Part shown: piece after piece, positions 7,984-16,662 of the stretch
How positions within the stretch are numbered: the first letter of the stretch is position 1
How the letters are laid out: every line of letters begins with the position of its first letter
DNA from: Tolypothrix sp. FACHB-123
Lineage (GTDB): Bacteria; Cyanobacteriota; Cyanobacteriia; Cyanobacteriales; Nostocaceae
Reading direction: 5' to 3'
DNA: 64,000 bases
Assembly: GCF_014697075.1 (NCBI RefSeq)
Contig: NZ_JACJRE010000035.1
Location: 22,610-86,609, forward strand
Translations under genes and position numbers: made by a program
The notes under the pieces: generated by a model
Seen by the model: only the letters and a program-made list of their open reading frames with translations
Database searches by the model: none
Told to the model about the DNA's origin: nothing

Positions 7984-9129
7984 TTACCCCAAACAATCCT
8001 TCAGGGCGTAAATCACCTTGTCTTGCTGTTCCTGGATGAGTTCTGGGAACATGGGCAAAGATATGACTTCATGACAGGCTTGCTCGGCAATTGGTAAGGA
8101 GCCTGGTTGATAACCGAGATTTTGATAAATTGGTTGCAAATGTAAGGGTAAGGGATAGTAAACCATTGAACTTACACCCTTTTCTTGCAATTGCTGGCGT
8201 ACTGAGTCGCGATATTTGGCGCTAGCACCGTTTCGCCCTGCACCAGAAACGCGAATTGTATATTGATTCCAGACACCAACGCCGCCGGCTAACTCTTGCG
8301 GGACGATGATACCAGGAACTTGATTGAGGAATTGATGATAATAAGCGGCGATCGCTTTTCTTCTTTCGTTCCAATTATCCAGATAACGCAGTTTAATTTC
8401 TAAAATAGCGGCTTGGATGGCATCTAAGCGGCTATTAACACCAATTTCTTCATGAATGTAGCGTACCTTACTGCCATGTTCCCTAAGTACCCGCAGTTTG
8501 CTGGCGATTTCTGGGTCATTGGTAGTAATTGCACCGCCATCACCGCAGCCGCCCAGATTTTTTGTAGGGTAAAAACTAAAACAGCCAACGTGACCAATAC
8601 TACCGACTTTTTGCCCGTTCCAGCTTGCGCCTGTGGCTTGGGCGCAGTCTTCAATCACAGCTAAATTGTGAGCTTGCGCGATCGCCATTAACGCCGTCAT
8701 ATCTACAGGTTGACCAAACAGGTGAACGGGGATAATGGCTTTAGTCTGGGGCGTAATTGCCGCTTCTACCTGTTGTAAATCAATATTAAAAGTATCATCA
8801 ATATCAACAAAAACTGGCTTGGCACCTACAGCGCTAATAACTTCAGCCGTTGCAATAAAAGTAAAGGTTGTTGTAATTACTTCATCACCTGCACCAATAT
8901 TCAAAGCACGTAGCGAGAGAAACAGTGCATCAGTACCGGAATTACAAGCTATGCATTCAGTTACATTATGATAAGCAGCAAATTGTTTTTCAAAACCTTC
9001 TACTAAAGGCCCGCCAATATAACGACCAGAAGCCAGAACTTCTAACACAGCCGCACTCACCTCTGCTTCTAGAGTCGAATATTGCTGTTTAATATCAAAA
9101 GCAGGAACAGAATTTACACTTTGGATCAT
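7984..9129 (-). CDS. DegT/DnrJ/EryC1/StrS family PLP aminotransferase
   Basis: A 381-residue sugar aminotransferase of the DegT family. Visible are ASGRYIGGPLVEGFE near the N-terminus, the substrate/PLP segment ACNSGTDALFLSLRA, the PLP-pyridine Asp in VIEDCAQATGA and the Schiff-base lysine in FYPTKNLGGCGDGGAI. Family members transfer an amino group to keto-sugar nucleotides for surface polysaccharide or modified sugars; the close FdtB/WecE-like pattern makes an NDP-sugar substrate likely. No other sugar nucleotide gene is adjacent. It converges with ycf23. Confidence 0.92.
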   Translation of the reverse strand: MIQSVNSVPAFDIKQQYSTLEAEVSAAVLEVLASGRYIGGPLVEGFEKQFAAYHNVTECIACNSGTDALFLSLRALNIGAGDEVITTTFTFIATAEVISAVGAKPVFVDIDDTFNIDLQQVEAAITPQTKAIIPVHLFGQPVDMTALMAIAQAHNLAVIEDCAQATGASWNGQKVGSIGHVGCFSFYPTKNLGGCGDGGAITTNDPEIASKLRVLREHGSKVRYIHEEIGVNSRLDAIQAAILEIKLRYLDNWNERRKAIAAYYHQFLNQVPGIIVPQELAGGVGVWNQYTIRVSGAGRNGASAKYRDSVRQQLQEKGVSSMVYYPLPLHLQPIYQNLGYQPGSLPIAEQACHEVISLPMFPELIQEQQDKVIYALKDCLG

Positions 9130-9179
9130 GAGTTTTTATTGATCTGGAAATACAAAAGATGCACTTCTACGCTCAATTG

Positions 9180-9345
9180 TTGCTATTAATGGTCAATGGT
9201 CAGTTGTCAGTTGTCAATGGGCATTGGGGAGCCAGTCGCGTGGGCGGGTTTCCCGACTTGAGCGAACTGGCGTCATTGGTCATTTGTCCTCCTTATCACC
9301 CTATCCCTAGCCCCTAATCCCTAGCCCCTAGCCCCGGAGTAATGA
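9180..9345. repeat. Mixed intergenic repeats
   Basis: TCAGTTGTCAGTTGTCAATGG units near 9190-9215 are followed by a dispersed palindrome whose ends GCCAGT and ACTGGC (about 9231-9273) can pair, then by CCCTAGCCCCTA units up to 9336. These fill the promoter region between the divergent DegT and FetB genes. Confidence 0.6.
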
Positions 9346-9348
9346 GCA

Positions 9349-10125
9349 ATGCAAGATTTAATCAAGCTGGATTTAGCTGATTTGGCGATCGCAATTGGCT
9401 TAATGGCGATCGCGGTTGGTTTATCTGCTTGGGAAAAGTTAGGACTAGAATTTAACTTCGTCGTCGCTACTGGGAGAACTCTTCTCCAATTAGCAGTCCT
9501 GGGATATGTTTTAGACTTCATCTTTGCTGTAAACAATGTTTGGGCTGTTTTGGGGATTGTAGTAATTATGCTGACAATTACGGCGATTGTCTCACGAAAC
9601 CGCATCAGCCAAAAACTTCCCCGGTTATTACCTTGGGTGTGGGGGTCAATTTTTGTTAGTACAGCATTGACTGTGCTTTATAGCATCTTTTTGATTATTG
9701 AACCAGATAGATGGTACGAACCCAGATATATCATTCCTCTGGCGGGGGTAGTTTTAGGTAATGCCATGAATGCAGCTGTGATCGCTGGCGAACGTCTGGT
9801 GAATACCATCAATTTGTCTCACATAGAAATAGAAACTCATTTAAGCTTAGGCGCAACACCAGAGCAAGCTATCAGCCAATATCGCCGGGAAGCCATTCGC
9901 GCCGGCGTACTTCCTACCTTAAATCAAATGATGCTCATCGGTATGGTTGCGCTACCAGGAATCACCACCGGACAGTTACTAGCTGGAGTCAATGCACCCG
10001 ATGCTATTTCCTACGAAATTTTACTGATGTTTATGGTTGCTTTTGCTAACTTATTAACAACAGTTTTAATTACACGCGGTTTATCACGCCAGTTCTTTAA
10101 CTCTACCTTGCAGTTAATTAGGTAA
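9349..10125 (+). CDS. FetB/UPF0014 family ABC permease
   Basis: A 258-residue inner-membrane protein of the UPF0014 family with about six or seven hydrophobic segments. Hallmarks are the N-terminal RTLLQLAVLGYVLDFIF, then IPLAGVVLGNAMNA, then LSLGATPEQAISQYRREAIRAG and LPGITTGQLLAG. E. coli FetB of this family pairs with the ATPase FetA to export iron under oxidative stress. No FetA-type ATPase gene is adjacent, so the partner must be elsewhere, or the function differs. The start ATG at 9349 is placed after GGAG 12 nt upstream. Confidence 0.88.
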   Translation: MQDLIKLDLADLAIAIGLMAIAVGLSAWEKLGLEFNFVVATGRTLLQLAVLGYVLDFIFAVNNVWAVLGIVVIMLTITAIVSRNRISQKLPRLLPWVWGSIFVSTALTVLYSIFLIIEPDRWYEPRYIIPLAGVVLGNAMNAAVIAGERLVNTINLSHIEIETHLSLGATPEQAISQYRREAIRAGVLPTLNQMMLIGMVALPGITTGQLLAGVNAPDAISYEILLMFMVAFANLLTTVLITRGLSRQFFNSTLQLIR

Positions 10126-10447
10126 AATTTATGCTTTATTAAAATTTGAGAAAGTAATGTAATAAATAGGTAGGGCATGGGAATACCATGCCCTCTAGAA
10201 TATATGGATGTGTCGCCAACATTATTTGAATTTTTATACCAATTCAACATGAAGATGCATTAATCTCTCTCTTGAAGACGAAAAGTTATAGATAATCAAC
10301 ATACTTAAGGCTGAATAAATTTATTACTCACTTCACTTATAATTGGGTCGTTTGTTTAAATAGATAGGTAATGCCCACCCTAAAAATACTTATTGATTTT
10401 TATTTTCCTATTAGAGAAAATTAAAAACTCAATTATTTATAATCAAA
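10126..10447. other. Intergenic region, AT-rich
   Basis: Apart from the hairpin at 10172-10194 and half of a similar TGCCCACCCTA element near 10371-10382, the 322 bp is AT-rich and probably holds the SMR gene promoter. Confidence 0.45.
10172..10194. terminator. Hairpin after the fetB-like gene
   Basis: AGGGCATGG at 10172-10180 pairs perfectly with CCATGCCCT at 10186-10194 around a 5-nt loop, 47 bp after the permease stop. It lacks a strong T-run but is well placed for a factor-independent or processing hairpin. Confidence 0.6.
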
Positions 10448-10768
10448 ATGCTCATCAGTTGGTTTTACCTAGTTGCTGCGGTAATATTTGAGGTTTTAGG
10501 TACAACTTGTATGAAGTTGTCACAAGGATTTACTCAAGGATTGCCTACAGTATTTATATTTATCTTTTACGGGCTTTGTTTGACTTTTTTAACACTTTCT
10601 CTCAAGACAATTGAAGTTAGCGTTGCTTATTCTTTTTGGGCTGGGTTAGGAACTACACTAATTGCTCTCATTGGTATTTTGTGGTTCCGTGAATCTATTA
10701 CTACCGTAAAGCTTGTATCTATTTCTTTAATTGTGATTGGTGTAATTGGTTTAAACTCTGCAAAATAA
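10448..10768 (+). CDS. SMR family multidrug/compatible-solute efflux protein
   Basis: A 106-residue four-helix membrane protein of the small multidrug resistance family. The membrane-embedded Glu (residue 15 in AAVIFEVLGTTCMKLS, equal to EmrE Glu14) is present, as are VAYSFWAGLGT in helix 3 and FRESITTVKLVSISLIVIGVIGLN in helix 4. Proteins of this size act as antiparallel dimers that exchange protons for cationic drugs or guanidinium-like compounds. Only one SMR gene is present here, so a homodimer is expected. It converges with the FAD/Rieske gene. Confidence 0.92.
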   Translation: MLISWFYLVAAVIFEVLGTTCMKLSQGFTQGLPTVFIFIFYGLCLTFLTLSLKTIEVSVAYSFWAGLGTTLIALIGILWFRESITTVKLVSISLIVIGVIGLNSAK

Positions 10769-10880
10769 TCAGGCAGAAGGCAGGAGGCAGAGGGGTATCA
10801 GTAAGAATTTTTTATCAATTCTACAATACTCAAAAAATAGACTATTTTTTGATAAATACTGTGCCCTTGTTAAGTAAGTT

Positions 10881-10919
10881 ACCGTTATAAAACCCTATTA
10901 ATATAGGGCAAAAGCGGTA
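10881..10919. terminator. Inverted repeat between convergent SMR and FAD/Rieske genes
   Basis: CCCTAT at 10893-10898 pairs with ATAGGG at 10903-10908; outer ACCG (10881) and CGGT (about 10915) can extend the fold. Its position between two 3' ends fits a bidirectional terminator. Confidence 0.4.
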
Positions 10920-10962
10920 AGAATGATGTTATGTAACCTTCTGCCCTCTGACTTTACTACCT

Positions 10963-12903
10963 TTAAATTTGTAACATCCCTTCTGGATTCACCGAGAAAA
11001 GCGATCGCTTCTGCAAACCCTCACGAGATAAAATCTCATTGGCTGCTAATAAACCACTGCTAACGGCTCGTTCCATTAACCCACAAGGGAAGGGCATTTT
11101 TACCCAATCGCCAGCAAAAATTAAATTAGGAACACCAGTGCTAGTTTCTGGGCGTTGTGCATAACTATTTGGTGGGTAGCCAGAGAAATTATGTTGATTT
11201 ACCAATTCTTGATGTAATATCTTTGCCTGCTTTAATTCGGGAACAATTTCATACAATTCTTCCTCAAATTTCGCTAACAACGCTTCTTGGGTGGGAAATT
11301 CTTTTTCTTTATAGCAGTAAGCATGTAATTCTACGACACTACCACCTGTGCGTTCTGCCCAATCAATAAATTGTTCTTGAATGCGATGATAAAGAGTTAT
11401 GCTATCAGTTAGCTGGTAGCCTGATAAAGAAGTAAAATTACTTTGTTCCCACTGAAAATCACGATCAAACCAGAAACGACAGACAGCAAAAGGATCGGCA
11501 ATATCTAAAGCTGCAACTTGCGATCGCACTTTTTTATCTACCTCACCATTAATCTGTTTAAAGAGTTGCTGTACTCCCGGTACATCAGTTGCAAATACAA
11601 AATAATCGGCCGCTATTGTCTGAGGTGATGATGATTCGGGATTAGCTGCTACTAGTTGTATTTCCGCATCTTGGCGTTTAGCTATTTTAAATTTAGCTAA
11701 ATCTCGTTGTGCAGGCCCTTTTAACACTTTTCCATCAGCAGCGAATACTGCACCATGACAAGGACAATGGAATTTTCCATCATCGGCTTTTTTCACAGTA
11801 CAACCTTGATGGGTACAGGTAAGAGAAATTGCGGCGTCACTTCCCTTTGATGCTGCGAATACTTCATCCGCAGCACCAAAATATTCAATCTCTTTATCTG
11901 TCACCACTGAGTTACGTTTTATCCAAAAAGGCACATTATTTTGATTACTACCAACAAAATATTTGAGTGAGTGAATCTCATTTTCTTCAGCCAGAATTTC
12001 ACTCACTGTTCCATCGGTAATAATTTTACCGCCATTACTTAAAATTGATTTGGCGATTGGTTGGACTAAACTCGTCCCCATATCATCTTTAGTACCATTA
12101 AAAGCTAGCCCTTCGGGATTACCAAAAAAATAAAAATGGAAGAATTGCATTAATTCCCCCACACTCATCATATCTGGCGCATTCAAACTCGATTTTGCAA
12201 ATGGGAGAAAATATAAGTCATATAAACCTCTAGGAAATTCCGTTGCTACCCAATCTGCAACGGAAATATTATCGAAGCGTTGGTAATTTCTTTCTCTTTG
12301 AAATCCAGTAATTGCTTGAAAAACTTGTAAGTGTTTTAAGTTAATTAAATTAATACCCCATTGTAAGCGATTAGGTGAGGCGATCGCTAAATCTACAATA
12401 TTCCAAGGAAAGGCGGAACGACTAGGGCGAAATATCTCCGGTTGATATTTACGATCGCGGTACATAACCGCATAAAAATTTAATGATTGAAAATGATCAT
12501 TTATCCCCAATTCACTAACTAAACTATTCAAGTTATAGTACTGGGGAAAAAAGCCATGAAACCCATGTTCCATCATAAAGGTTTCACCTACAGCTTCAAT
12601 TTGCCAGCTGGCAATTTTACCACCAAGTTGCGGGGATTTTTCTAAAAGTGTAACTGCAAATCCCCTCTGACTCAATTCATAAGCACAAGCTAAACCCGCT
12701 AATCCAGCCCCAATAACTACTACAGATTTACCTTGACTTAACATCCTTGGTAGTTGTAAGGTTTCTCTTTCAAAAATCGTTGGTTGTGGCTTACTAAAAC
12801 GAGAGTATCCAGTTACTCCAGCGATACTACCAATACCGAACCACTTGAGCAGTGTGCGGCGGGAAATAGTAGATGATTCTGGTGAATTCGATAATTGGTT
12901 CAT
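10963..12903 (-). CDS. Tat-exported FAD amine/carotene-type oxidoreductase with inserted Rieske domain
   Basis: A 646-residue protein. A twin-arginine signal (ISRRTLLKWFGIGS, residues ~13-26) leads into an FAD-binding dinucleotide fold (VVVIGAGLAGLACAYELSQRG) and a phytoene-desaturase/amine-oxidase body ending in the second FAD segment (NLIFAGDWVKMPFPCGLMERAVSSG). In the middle sits a Rieske [2Fe-2S] site: C363-x-H365 and C380-x-x-H383, with C368 and C382 placed for the stabilising disulfide. FAD plus Rieske in one chain recalls CrtU/CruE-type carotene desaturase/methyltransferases, but the substrate is unproven and the Tat signal points to the thylakoid lumen or periplasm. The gene is divergent from a TetR gene 304 bp away, a possible regulator. 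Confidence 0.85.
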   Translation of the reverse strand: MNQLSNSPESSTISRRTLLKWFGIGSIAGVTGYSRFSKPQPTIFERETLQLPRMLSQGKSVVVIGAGLAGLACAYELSQRGFAVTLLEKSPQLGGKIASWQIEAVGETFMMEHGFHGFFPQYYNLNSLVSELGINDHFQSLNFYAVMYRDRKYQPEIFRPSRSAFPWNIVDLAIASPNRLQWGINLINLKHLQVFQAITGFQRERNYQRFDNISVADWVATEFPRGLYDLYFLPFAKSSLNAPDMMSVGELMQFFHFYFFGNPEGLAFNGTKDDMGTSLVQPIAKSILSNGGKIITDGTVSEILAEENEIHSLKYFVGSNQNNVPFWIKRNSVVTDKEIEYFGAADEVFAASKGSDAAISLTCTHQGCTVKKADDGKFHCPCHGAVFAADGKVLKGPAQRDLAKFKIAKRQDAEIQLVAANPESSSPQTIAADYFVFATDVPGVQQLFKQINGEVDKKVRSQVAALDIADPFAVCRFWFDRDFQWEQSNFTSLSGYQLTDSITLYHRIQEQFIDWAERTGGSVVELHAYCYKEKEFPTQEALLAKFEEELYEIVPELKQAKILHQELVNQHNFSGYPPNSYAQRPETSTGVPNLIFAGDWVKMPFPCGLMERAVSSGLLAANEILSREGLQKRSLFSVNPEGMLQI

Positions 12904-13207
12904 TGGTTACAGAATTAACTCTTCATCATGAAATACTGGTGTGAAATCATGGCTATAAATTAGCCTTTTTTCGGAAAATTTTTCCCATTTCAGCAATCGT
13001 CCTCAGCAGATTTTTTGCAGGAGAACGGGAGCAATTATCAATAGCTGGTTGTTGTATTTTTAAATACTTTACACTCAAAGTTGCTCGGTCAGGTTATTTA
13101 TGCACTAGACAATAAATCTGCTAATTTAAATTCACAAATAAGCAGATTATTTGCCAGTGTAATATAATATTTGAAAGTTGACTACTAAACGTTAGGTAGG
13201 TTTGAGA
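12904..13207. promoter_or_regulatory. Divergent promoter region with tetR -10 box and candidate operator
   Basis: TATAAT at 13163-13168 is a good -10 for the tetR gene. ACTAAACGTTAGGT at 13184-13197 is an imperfect palindrome (10 of 14 positions symmetric) overlapping the AGGTAGG ribosome-binding site at 13194-13200, so a repressor bound there could block tetR expression. Function is inferred from position only. Confidence 0.45.
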
Positions 13208-13813
13208 GTGCCAGACGATCGCAACTCTCCAAAACAAGTCTCATCTGGTGGTAGAGAAAGAATTCTTGAGCAAGCAGAAGAGCTATTCCGCAGCCGGGGC
13301 TATAATACAGTGACAATGAGGGAGATTGCTCATGGAGTAGGAATTCGTCAGGCTTCTTTGTATTACCATTTTCCCAGTAAAGAGCAGCTGTTTGTCGCCG
13401 TCAACGAACGTTTGTTTGAGCGTCATCGCCTGGGTATAGAGCAAGTAATTACGCAAAATGGGGCTGATTTGCGATCGCAACTCTATGCAATTGCTAGATG
13501 GTTCCTATCTCAGCCTCCCATCCACTTTTTAAGCATGGTACATACAGATATGCCCTTATTGGATGCGGAAAATACAGCGAGATTAACTGCTTACTCATCT
13601 GATTGCATATTTGAACCTATTTGTCAAATATTTAACCAAGCACAACAGCGAGGCGAAATTCGACAGGTGCGTCCCCAACTGCTAGCCGGATTTTTTCTGT
13701 CTGTTATCGAGAGTCTTCCCCTCGCCAGTACTTTTGTGGATGCTGTACCAAAAGAAACGATTGTGAATGAAATGATTTCGGTTTTATGGGAGGGGTTGAA
13801 AATTGAACGCTAA
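13208..13813 (+). CDS. TetR/AcrR family transcriptional regulator
   Basis: A 201-residue regulator. The N-terminal helix-turn-helix is clear: GGRERILEQAEELFRSRGYN, TVTMREIAHGVGIRQASLYYHFPSKEQLF. The C-terminal ligand domain is generic. The frame is open from a TTG at 13202, but a GTG at 13208 lies 7 nt after AGGTAGG and is the better start. It is divergent from the FAD/Rieske gene and overlaps the start of a small zinc-ribbon gene, so it may control one or both; the ligand is unknown. Confidence 0.9.
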   Translation: MPDDRNSPKQVSSGGRERILEQAEELFRSRGYNTVTMREIAHGVGIRQASLYYHFPSKEQLFVAVNERLFERHRLGIEQVITQNGADLRSQLYAIARWFLSQPPIHFLSMVHTDMPLLDAENTARLTAYSSDCIFEPICQIFNQAQQRGEIRQVRPQLLAGFFLSVIESLPLASTFVDAVPKETIVNEMISVLWEGLKIER

Positions 13814-14009
13814 GTTAAATTGTCCAGTATGCGATCGCACCGATATTGAGGGTGACATTTGCCCTAATTGCGAAACTGATCTGAGTTCAGTGCGTATACT
13901 GATGGAACTACCAATAGAACGCAAAAGCATTCCCATATTCTTAGCAATAGCTATTGCTCTAGCCTGTTTTATTTTCGGGATTGTATTGTCAAAATTTTAT
14001 CTCTTTTGA
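13803..14009 (+). CDS. Small zinc-ribbon membrane protein
   Basis: A 68-residue protein with a treble-clef-like zinc ribbon (CPVC then CPNC, residues ~7-24) followed by one membrane segment (IPIFLAIAIALACFIFGIVL). The TTG start at 13803 lies about 8 nt after GGGAGGGG in the end of tetR, and the first 11 nt overlap the tetR frame, so translation is probably coupled. The ribbon should face the cytoplasm. No family function is known to me; being expressed with TetR suggests a regulatory or sensory accessory role, which is inference. Confidence 0.65.
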   Translation: MNAKLNCPVCDRTDIEGDICPNCETDLSSVRILMELPIERKSIPIFLAIAIALACFIFGIVLSKFYLF

Positions 14010-14011
14010 AA

Positions 14012-14175
14012 CTAGAGGCTAGAGACTAGGGACTAGGGACTAGGGACTAGGGGAGTAGGGGAGAGATTTGCTGATTATTGAGTAACTTGAAACTAGAAAT
14101 TACGGGAATGAGGGTAAGAAGGACAAAGAGAATCATCAATGCCCAATGCCCAATGCCCAATGCCCAATGCCCAAC
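14012..14175. repeat. CTAGGGA and TGCCCAA heptamer arrays
   Basis: Two arrays: (CTAGGGA)n with CTAGAGG variants at 14014-14058, and five TGCCCAA units at about 14138-14173 that stop at the end of the PHP gene. They separate convergent genes. Confidence 0.8.
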
Positions 14176-14177
14176 AA

Positions 14178-14864
14178 TTATAAACGCTGGAGTAGACTTA
14201 AACCGTGAGTATCAGTACCACAGGTATTAAAAAGGCCGTATTCCTCAGCCAACTGTTGCACTTGTTCTGATTCTATAGTGCTAGGTTTCCAAGGGTTGGG
14301 GTTGTTGTAAGCATAGAAACTTTCTACCCCATCAATTCCCGATACCGCAGCAGCAGGAATTAAATCAAAATGCGATCGCCTGTAACGTGCGGGATGCGCG
14401 AGTACAGCTAATCCCCCCGCTTCATGAATTGCATCAATTACGTTATTTGCTTGATATTCTTTACCTGTAGTTATTTTCCTTTGTAAATAAGGTTTCATGC
14501 TGCTATGTTCTACTTGGAAGGAGTAAGCCAAAATATGCACTTCAACTTCCAAAAGGTTGGCATTAATCTCCACACCACTCCACAGGTGGGGAAGACCTTC
14601 ACCGGGATTATTCCATTTCCAATCTTCTAGCCAAGCTTTTGCTGCTTGATAGCCGCTAATACTATGATGATCGGTAATTGCTAGTCCTTTTAATCCAATA
14701 GCGATCGCCTGCTCCATTAATACATTGGGCTGTAATCTACCATCAGAATAGACAGTATGCATATGAAAGTTAAATAATCTTGGACAACTTTGGGCATCAA
14801 TATTCTGGAATATTTGCCTTAAGATTTCCGTAGAAGCAGAAGTCCGAGCTAAATTTACAACCAT
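14178..14864 (-). CDS. PHP domain phosphoesterase
   Basis: A 228-residue polymerase-and-histidinol-phosphatase fold. The metal-binding motifs are in order: FHMHTVYSDG, ITDHHSISGY, SGVEINA, AHPARY and the C-terminal CGTDTHG. Stand-alone proteins of this type include RNase AM / 3',5'-nucleoside bisphosphate phosphatases; the N-terminal ~30 residues are an extension. It probably acts in the cytoplasm on nucleotide or RNA ends, but the exact substrate is inferred from family only. Confidence 0.88.
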   Translation of the reverse strand: MVVNLARTSASTEILRQIFQNIDAQSCPRLFNFHMHTVYSDGRLQPNVLMEQAIAIGLKGLAITDHHSISGYQAAKAWLEDWKWNNPGEGLPHLWSGVEINANLLEVEVHILAYSFQVEHSSMKPYLQRKITTGKEYQANNVIDAIHEAGGLAVLAHPARYRRSHFDLIPAAAVSGIDGVESFYAYNNPNPWKPSTIESEQVQQLAEEYGLFNTCGTDTHGLSLLQRL

Positions 14865-15408
14865 AACCCCCTCTAAGATAAAAGTACATTGTTATTCACA
14901 CACAAACACGCCACACATTTTTAGATAATAAACACTCAACACTTTTAGTTAGTGCTGTAGCAATTTTTTTGACTTTGACCGCAAAGTTTTCAATATATTA
15001 AGACTACGTTAGCAAATCTCAACACTGACGGCGATGAGTATTTTCAATTGGAACAATCAGAATAGGTAACAAATACTGCCATCTGGTTAGTCAATGGTTC
15101 AGAAACCTTTCTACTGGAGACATTTGTACAGGCGGGTTTCATCTCCATAACTTCTTTGAGAGTCAATATCTTAGAAAACCGCCCCTACAATTTATGTATT
15201 TTTTAACACCCTAATTAATTTATACCTGGCAAATAAAGTTTGCTAACATAAGTTCTTTCTATGGTAACGCTAATAACGTTCCCATACTGCCGCATTCAGT
15301 TTTTGCTAAGTACTAATTCATGGCAGAAATTACGTAATTATGCGGTTATTCAGGCGATGAGACAGAGCAAATCTCAATATTTTGAATAACCTGCATCAAT
15401 TTTTTGAT
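14865..15408. other. Intergenic region with hairpin element
   Basis: This 544-bp gap holds the PHP promoter on its left side and, at 15125-15189, a hairpin-forming element: TGTACAGGCGGGTTT and AAAACCGCCCCTACA pair at 12 of 15 positions around 35 nt. No coding sequence was recognised. Confidence 0.5.
15125..15189. repeat. 65-bp imperfect inverted-repeat element
   Basis: Arms 15125-15139 and 15175-15189 pair at 12 of 15 positions. Its size and terminal complementarity resemble small palindromic elements scattered in cyanobacterial genomes; no second copy is in this window. Confidence 0.5.
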
Positions 15409-16437
15409 TTATGACAGTAATCCAACCAATGAATTATCGCCAGTAATGACTTCACCAATGGCAAAAGCGGGTATTTCTTCTGCTTGAAAGTAGTTAATTG
15501 TTTGTTCTACCTGCGCTGGAGGTACTAAAAGCACAAAACCAATACCCATATTGAAAGTATTGTACATAGCCTCAGGATTTACATTACCTGCTTGGGCTAT
15601 CCACTGAAAAACGGGCGGAATTTGCCAACTATTGAGGTTAATTTTAATTGCTTGATTTGTGCCTAAACATCTAGGTAAATTTTCTGGTAAACCACCGCCT
15701 GTGATATGCGCCATCCCGTGAATTTCTAAACCTGCTTTCCGGGCAGCGAGTAAGGGTTTGACGTAAATTCTTGTGGGGGTAAGGAAAGCTTCGGCGATAG
15801 TTTGCCCGCCTAATAATTCTGGACGTTGATCCCAAGCAAATCCGCGTTCACTGACAATCTTACGGACTAAACTTAAGCCATTGCTATGGACACCGGCGCT
15901 AGCAAGTGCGATCGCCACATCTCCGACTTTTACCTGGGAACCATCCAACATTTGGCTTTTTTCCACGATTCCCACACAAAATCCCGCCAAATCATACTCG
16001 CCCACTTGATAAAAACCAGGCATTTCTGCTGTTTCTCCACCCAGCAAAGCGCAACCTGCTTGCTTACATCCAGAGGCTATACCCGCCACAACCTCAGTTA
16101 ATTGTTCCTTCTCCAGCTTCCCTGTGGCTAAATAGTCCAAAAAAAACAACGGTTCCGCCCCAGATGTCAGCACATCGTTCACACACATCGCCACCAAATC
16201 AATACCCACAGTATCGTGACGGTTGAGAACCTGAGCGATTTTCAGCTTTGTACCGACACCATCAGTACCAGAAACCAACACAGGTTCCTGATAACCCCCA
16301 GGAAGCTGGAAGCAACCGCCAAAACCGCCCAATCCACCAAGCACTTCCTTTCTAAAAGTACTGTGAACCAAATTGCGAATTTGGTCTACAAAGGCTCGTC
16401 CAGCCTCAACATCAACCCCAGCATCCCGATAATCCAT
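15409..16437 (-). CDS. purM: Phosphoribosylformylglycinamidine cyclo-ligase (AIR synthetase)
   Basis: PurM, 342 residues, the fifth step of purine synthesis: it closes FGAM to aminoimidazole ribonucleotide using ATP. The N-terminal [17 protein letters not shown], then [64 protein letters not shown] and [13 protein letters not shown] are all canonical. The length equals the bacterial norm (~345), and it should act as a cytoplasmic dimer. It stands apart from other pur genes, as usual in cyanobacteria. Start and stop are unambiguous. Confidence 0.98.
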   Translation of the reverse strand: MDYRDAGVDVEAGRAFVDQIRNLVHSTFRKEVLGGLGGFGGCFQLPGGYQEPVLVSGTDGVGTKLKIAQVLNRHDTVGIDLVAMCVNDVLTSGAEPLFFLDYLATGKLEKEQLTEVVAGIASGCKQAGCALLGGETAEMPGFYQVGEYDLAGFCVGIVEKSQMLDGSQVKVGDVAIALASAGVHSNGLSLVRKIVSERGFAWDQRPELLGGQTIAEAFLTPTRIYVKPLLAARKAGLEIHGMAHITGGGLPENLPRCLGTNQAIKINLNSWQIPPVFQWIAQAGNVNPEAMYNTFNMGIGFVLLVPPAQVEQTINYFQAEEIPAFAIGEVITGDNSLVGLLS

Positions 16438-16517
16438 TCCTAACCGCTTCCTGACTGCTCTGTTATTAATTCTTTACACACATAGAACATCATCACATAA
16501 TATTTACTTAATTTGTA

Positions 16518-16655
16518 TTGGGCATGGGGCATTGGGCATTGGGCAATTCAATTTTGGATTTTGGATTTGCAATTTTGGATTGGGTTTGAATCTAAAATCT
16601 AAAATCTAAAATCCAAAATTCCTTGTCCCCCTTGTCTTCCTTATCCCCCTTCCCC
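16518..16655. repeat. Composite repeat (GGGCATT)n-(TTTTGGA)n-(ATCTAAA)n
   Basis: GGGCATT units, TTTTGGA units and, after a short spacer, ATCTAAA units occur in order and end in TTCCTTGTCC. The TTTTGGA and ATCTAAA/ATCCAAA parts are near complements and can form a long hairpin. A second copy with the same order lies at about 56753-56870. Both lie downstream of or between minus-strand genes. Confidence 0.8.
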
Positions 16656-16662
16656 TGCACCC

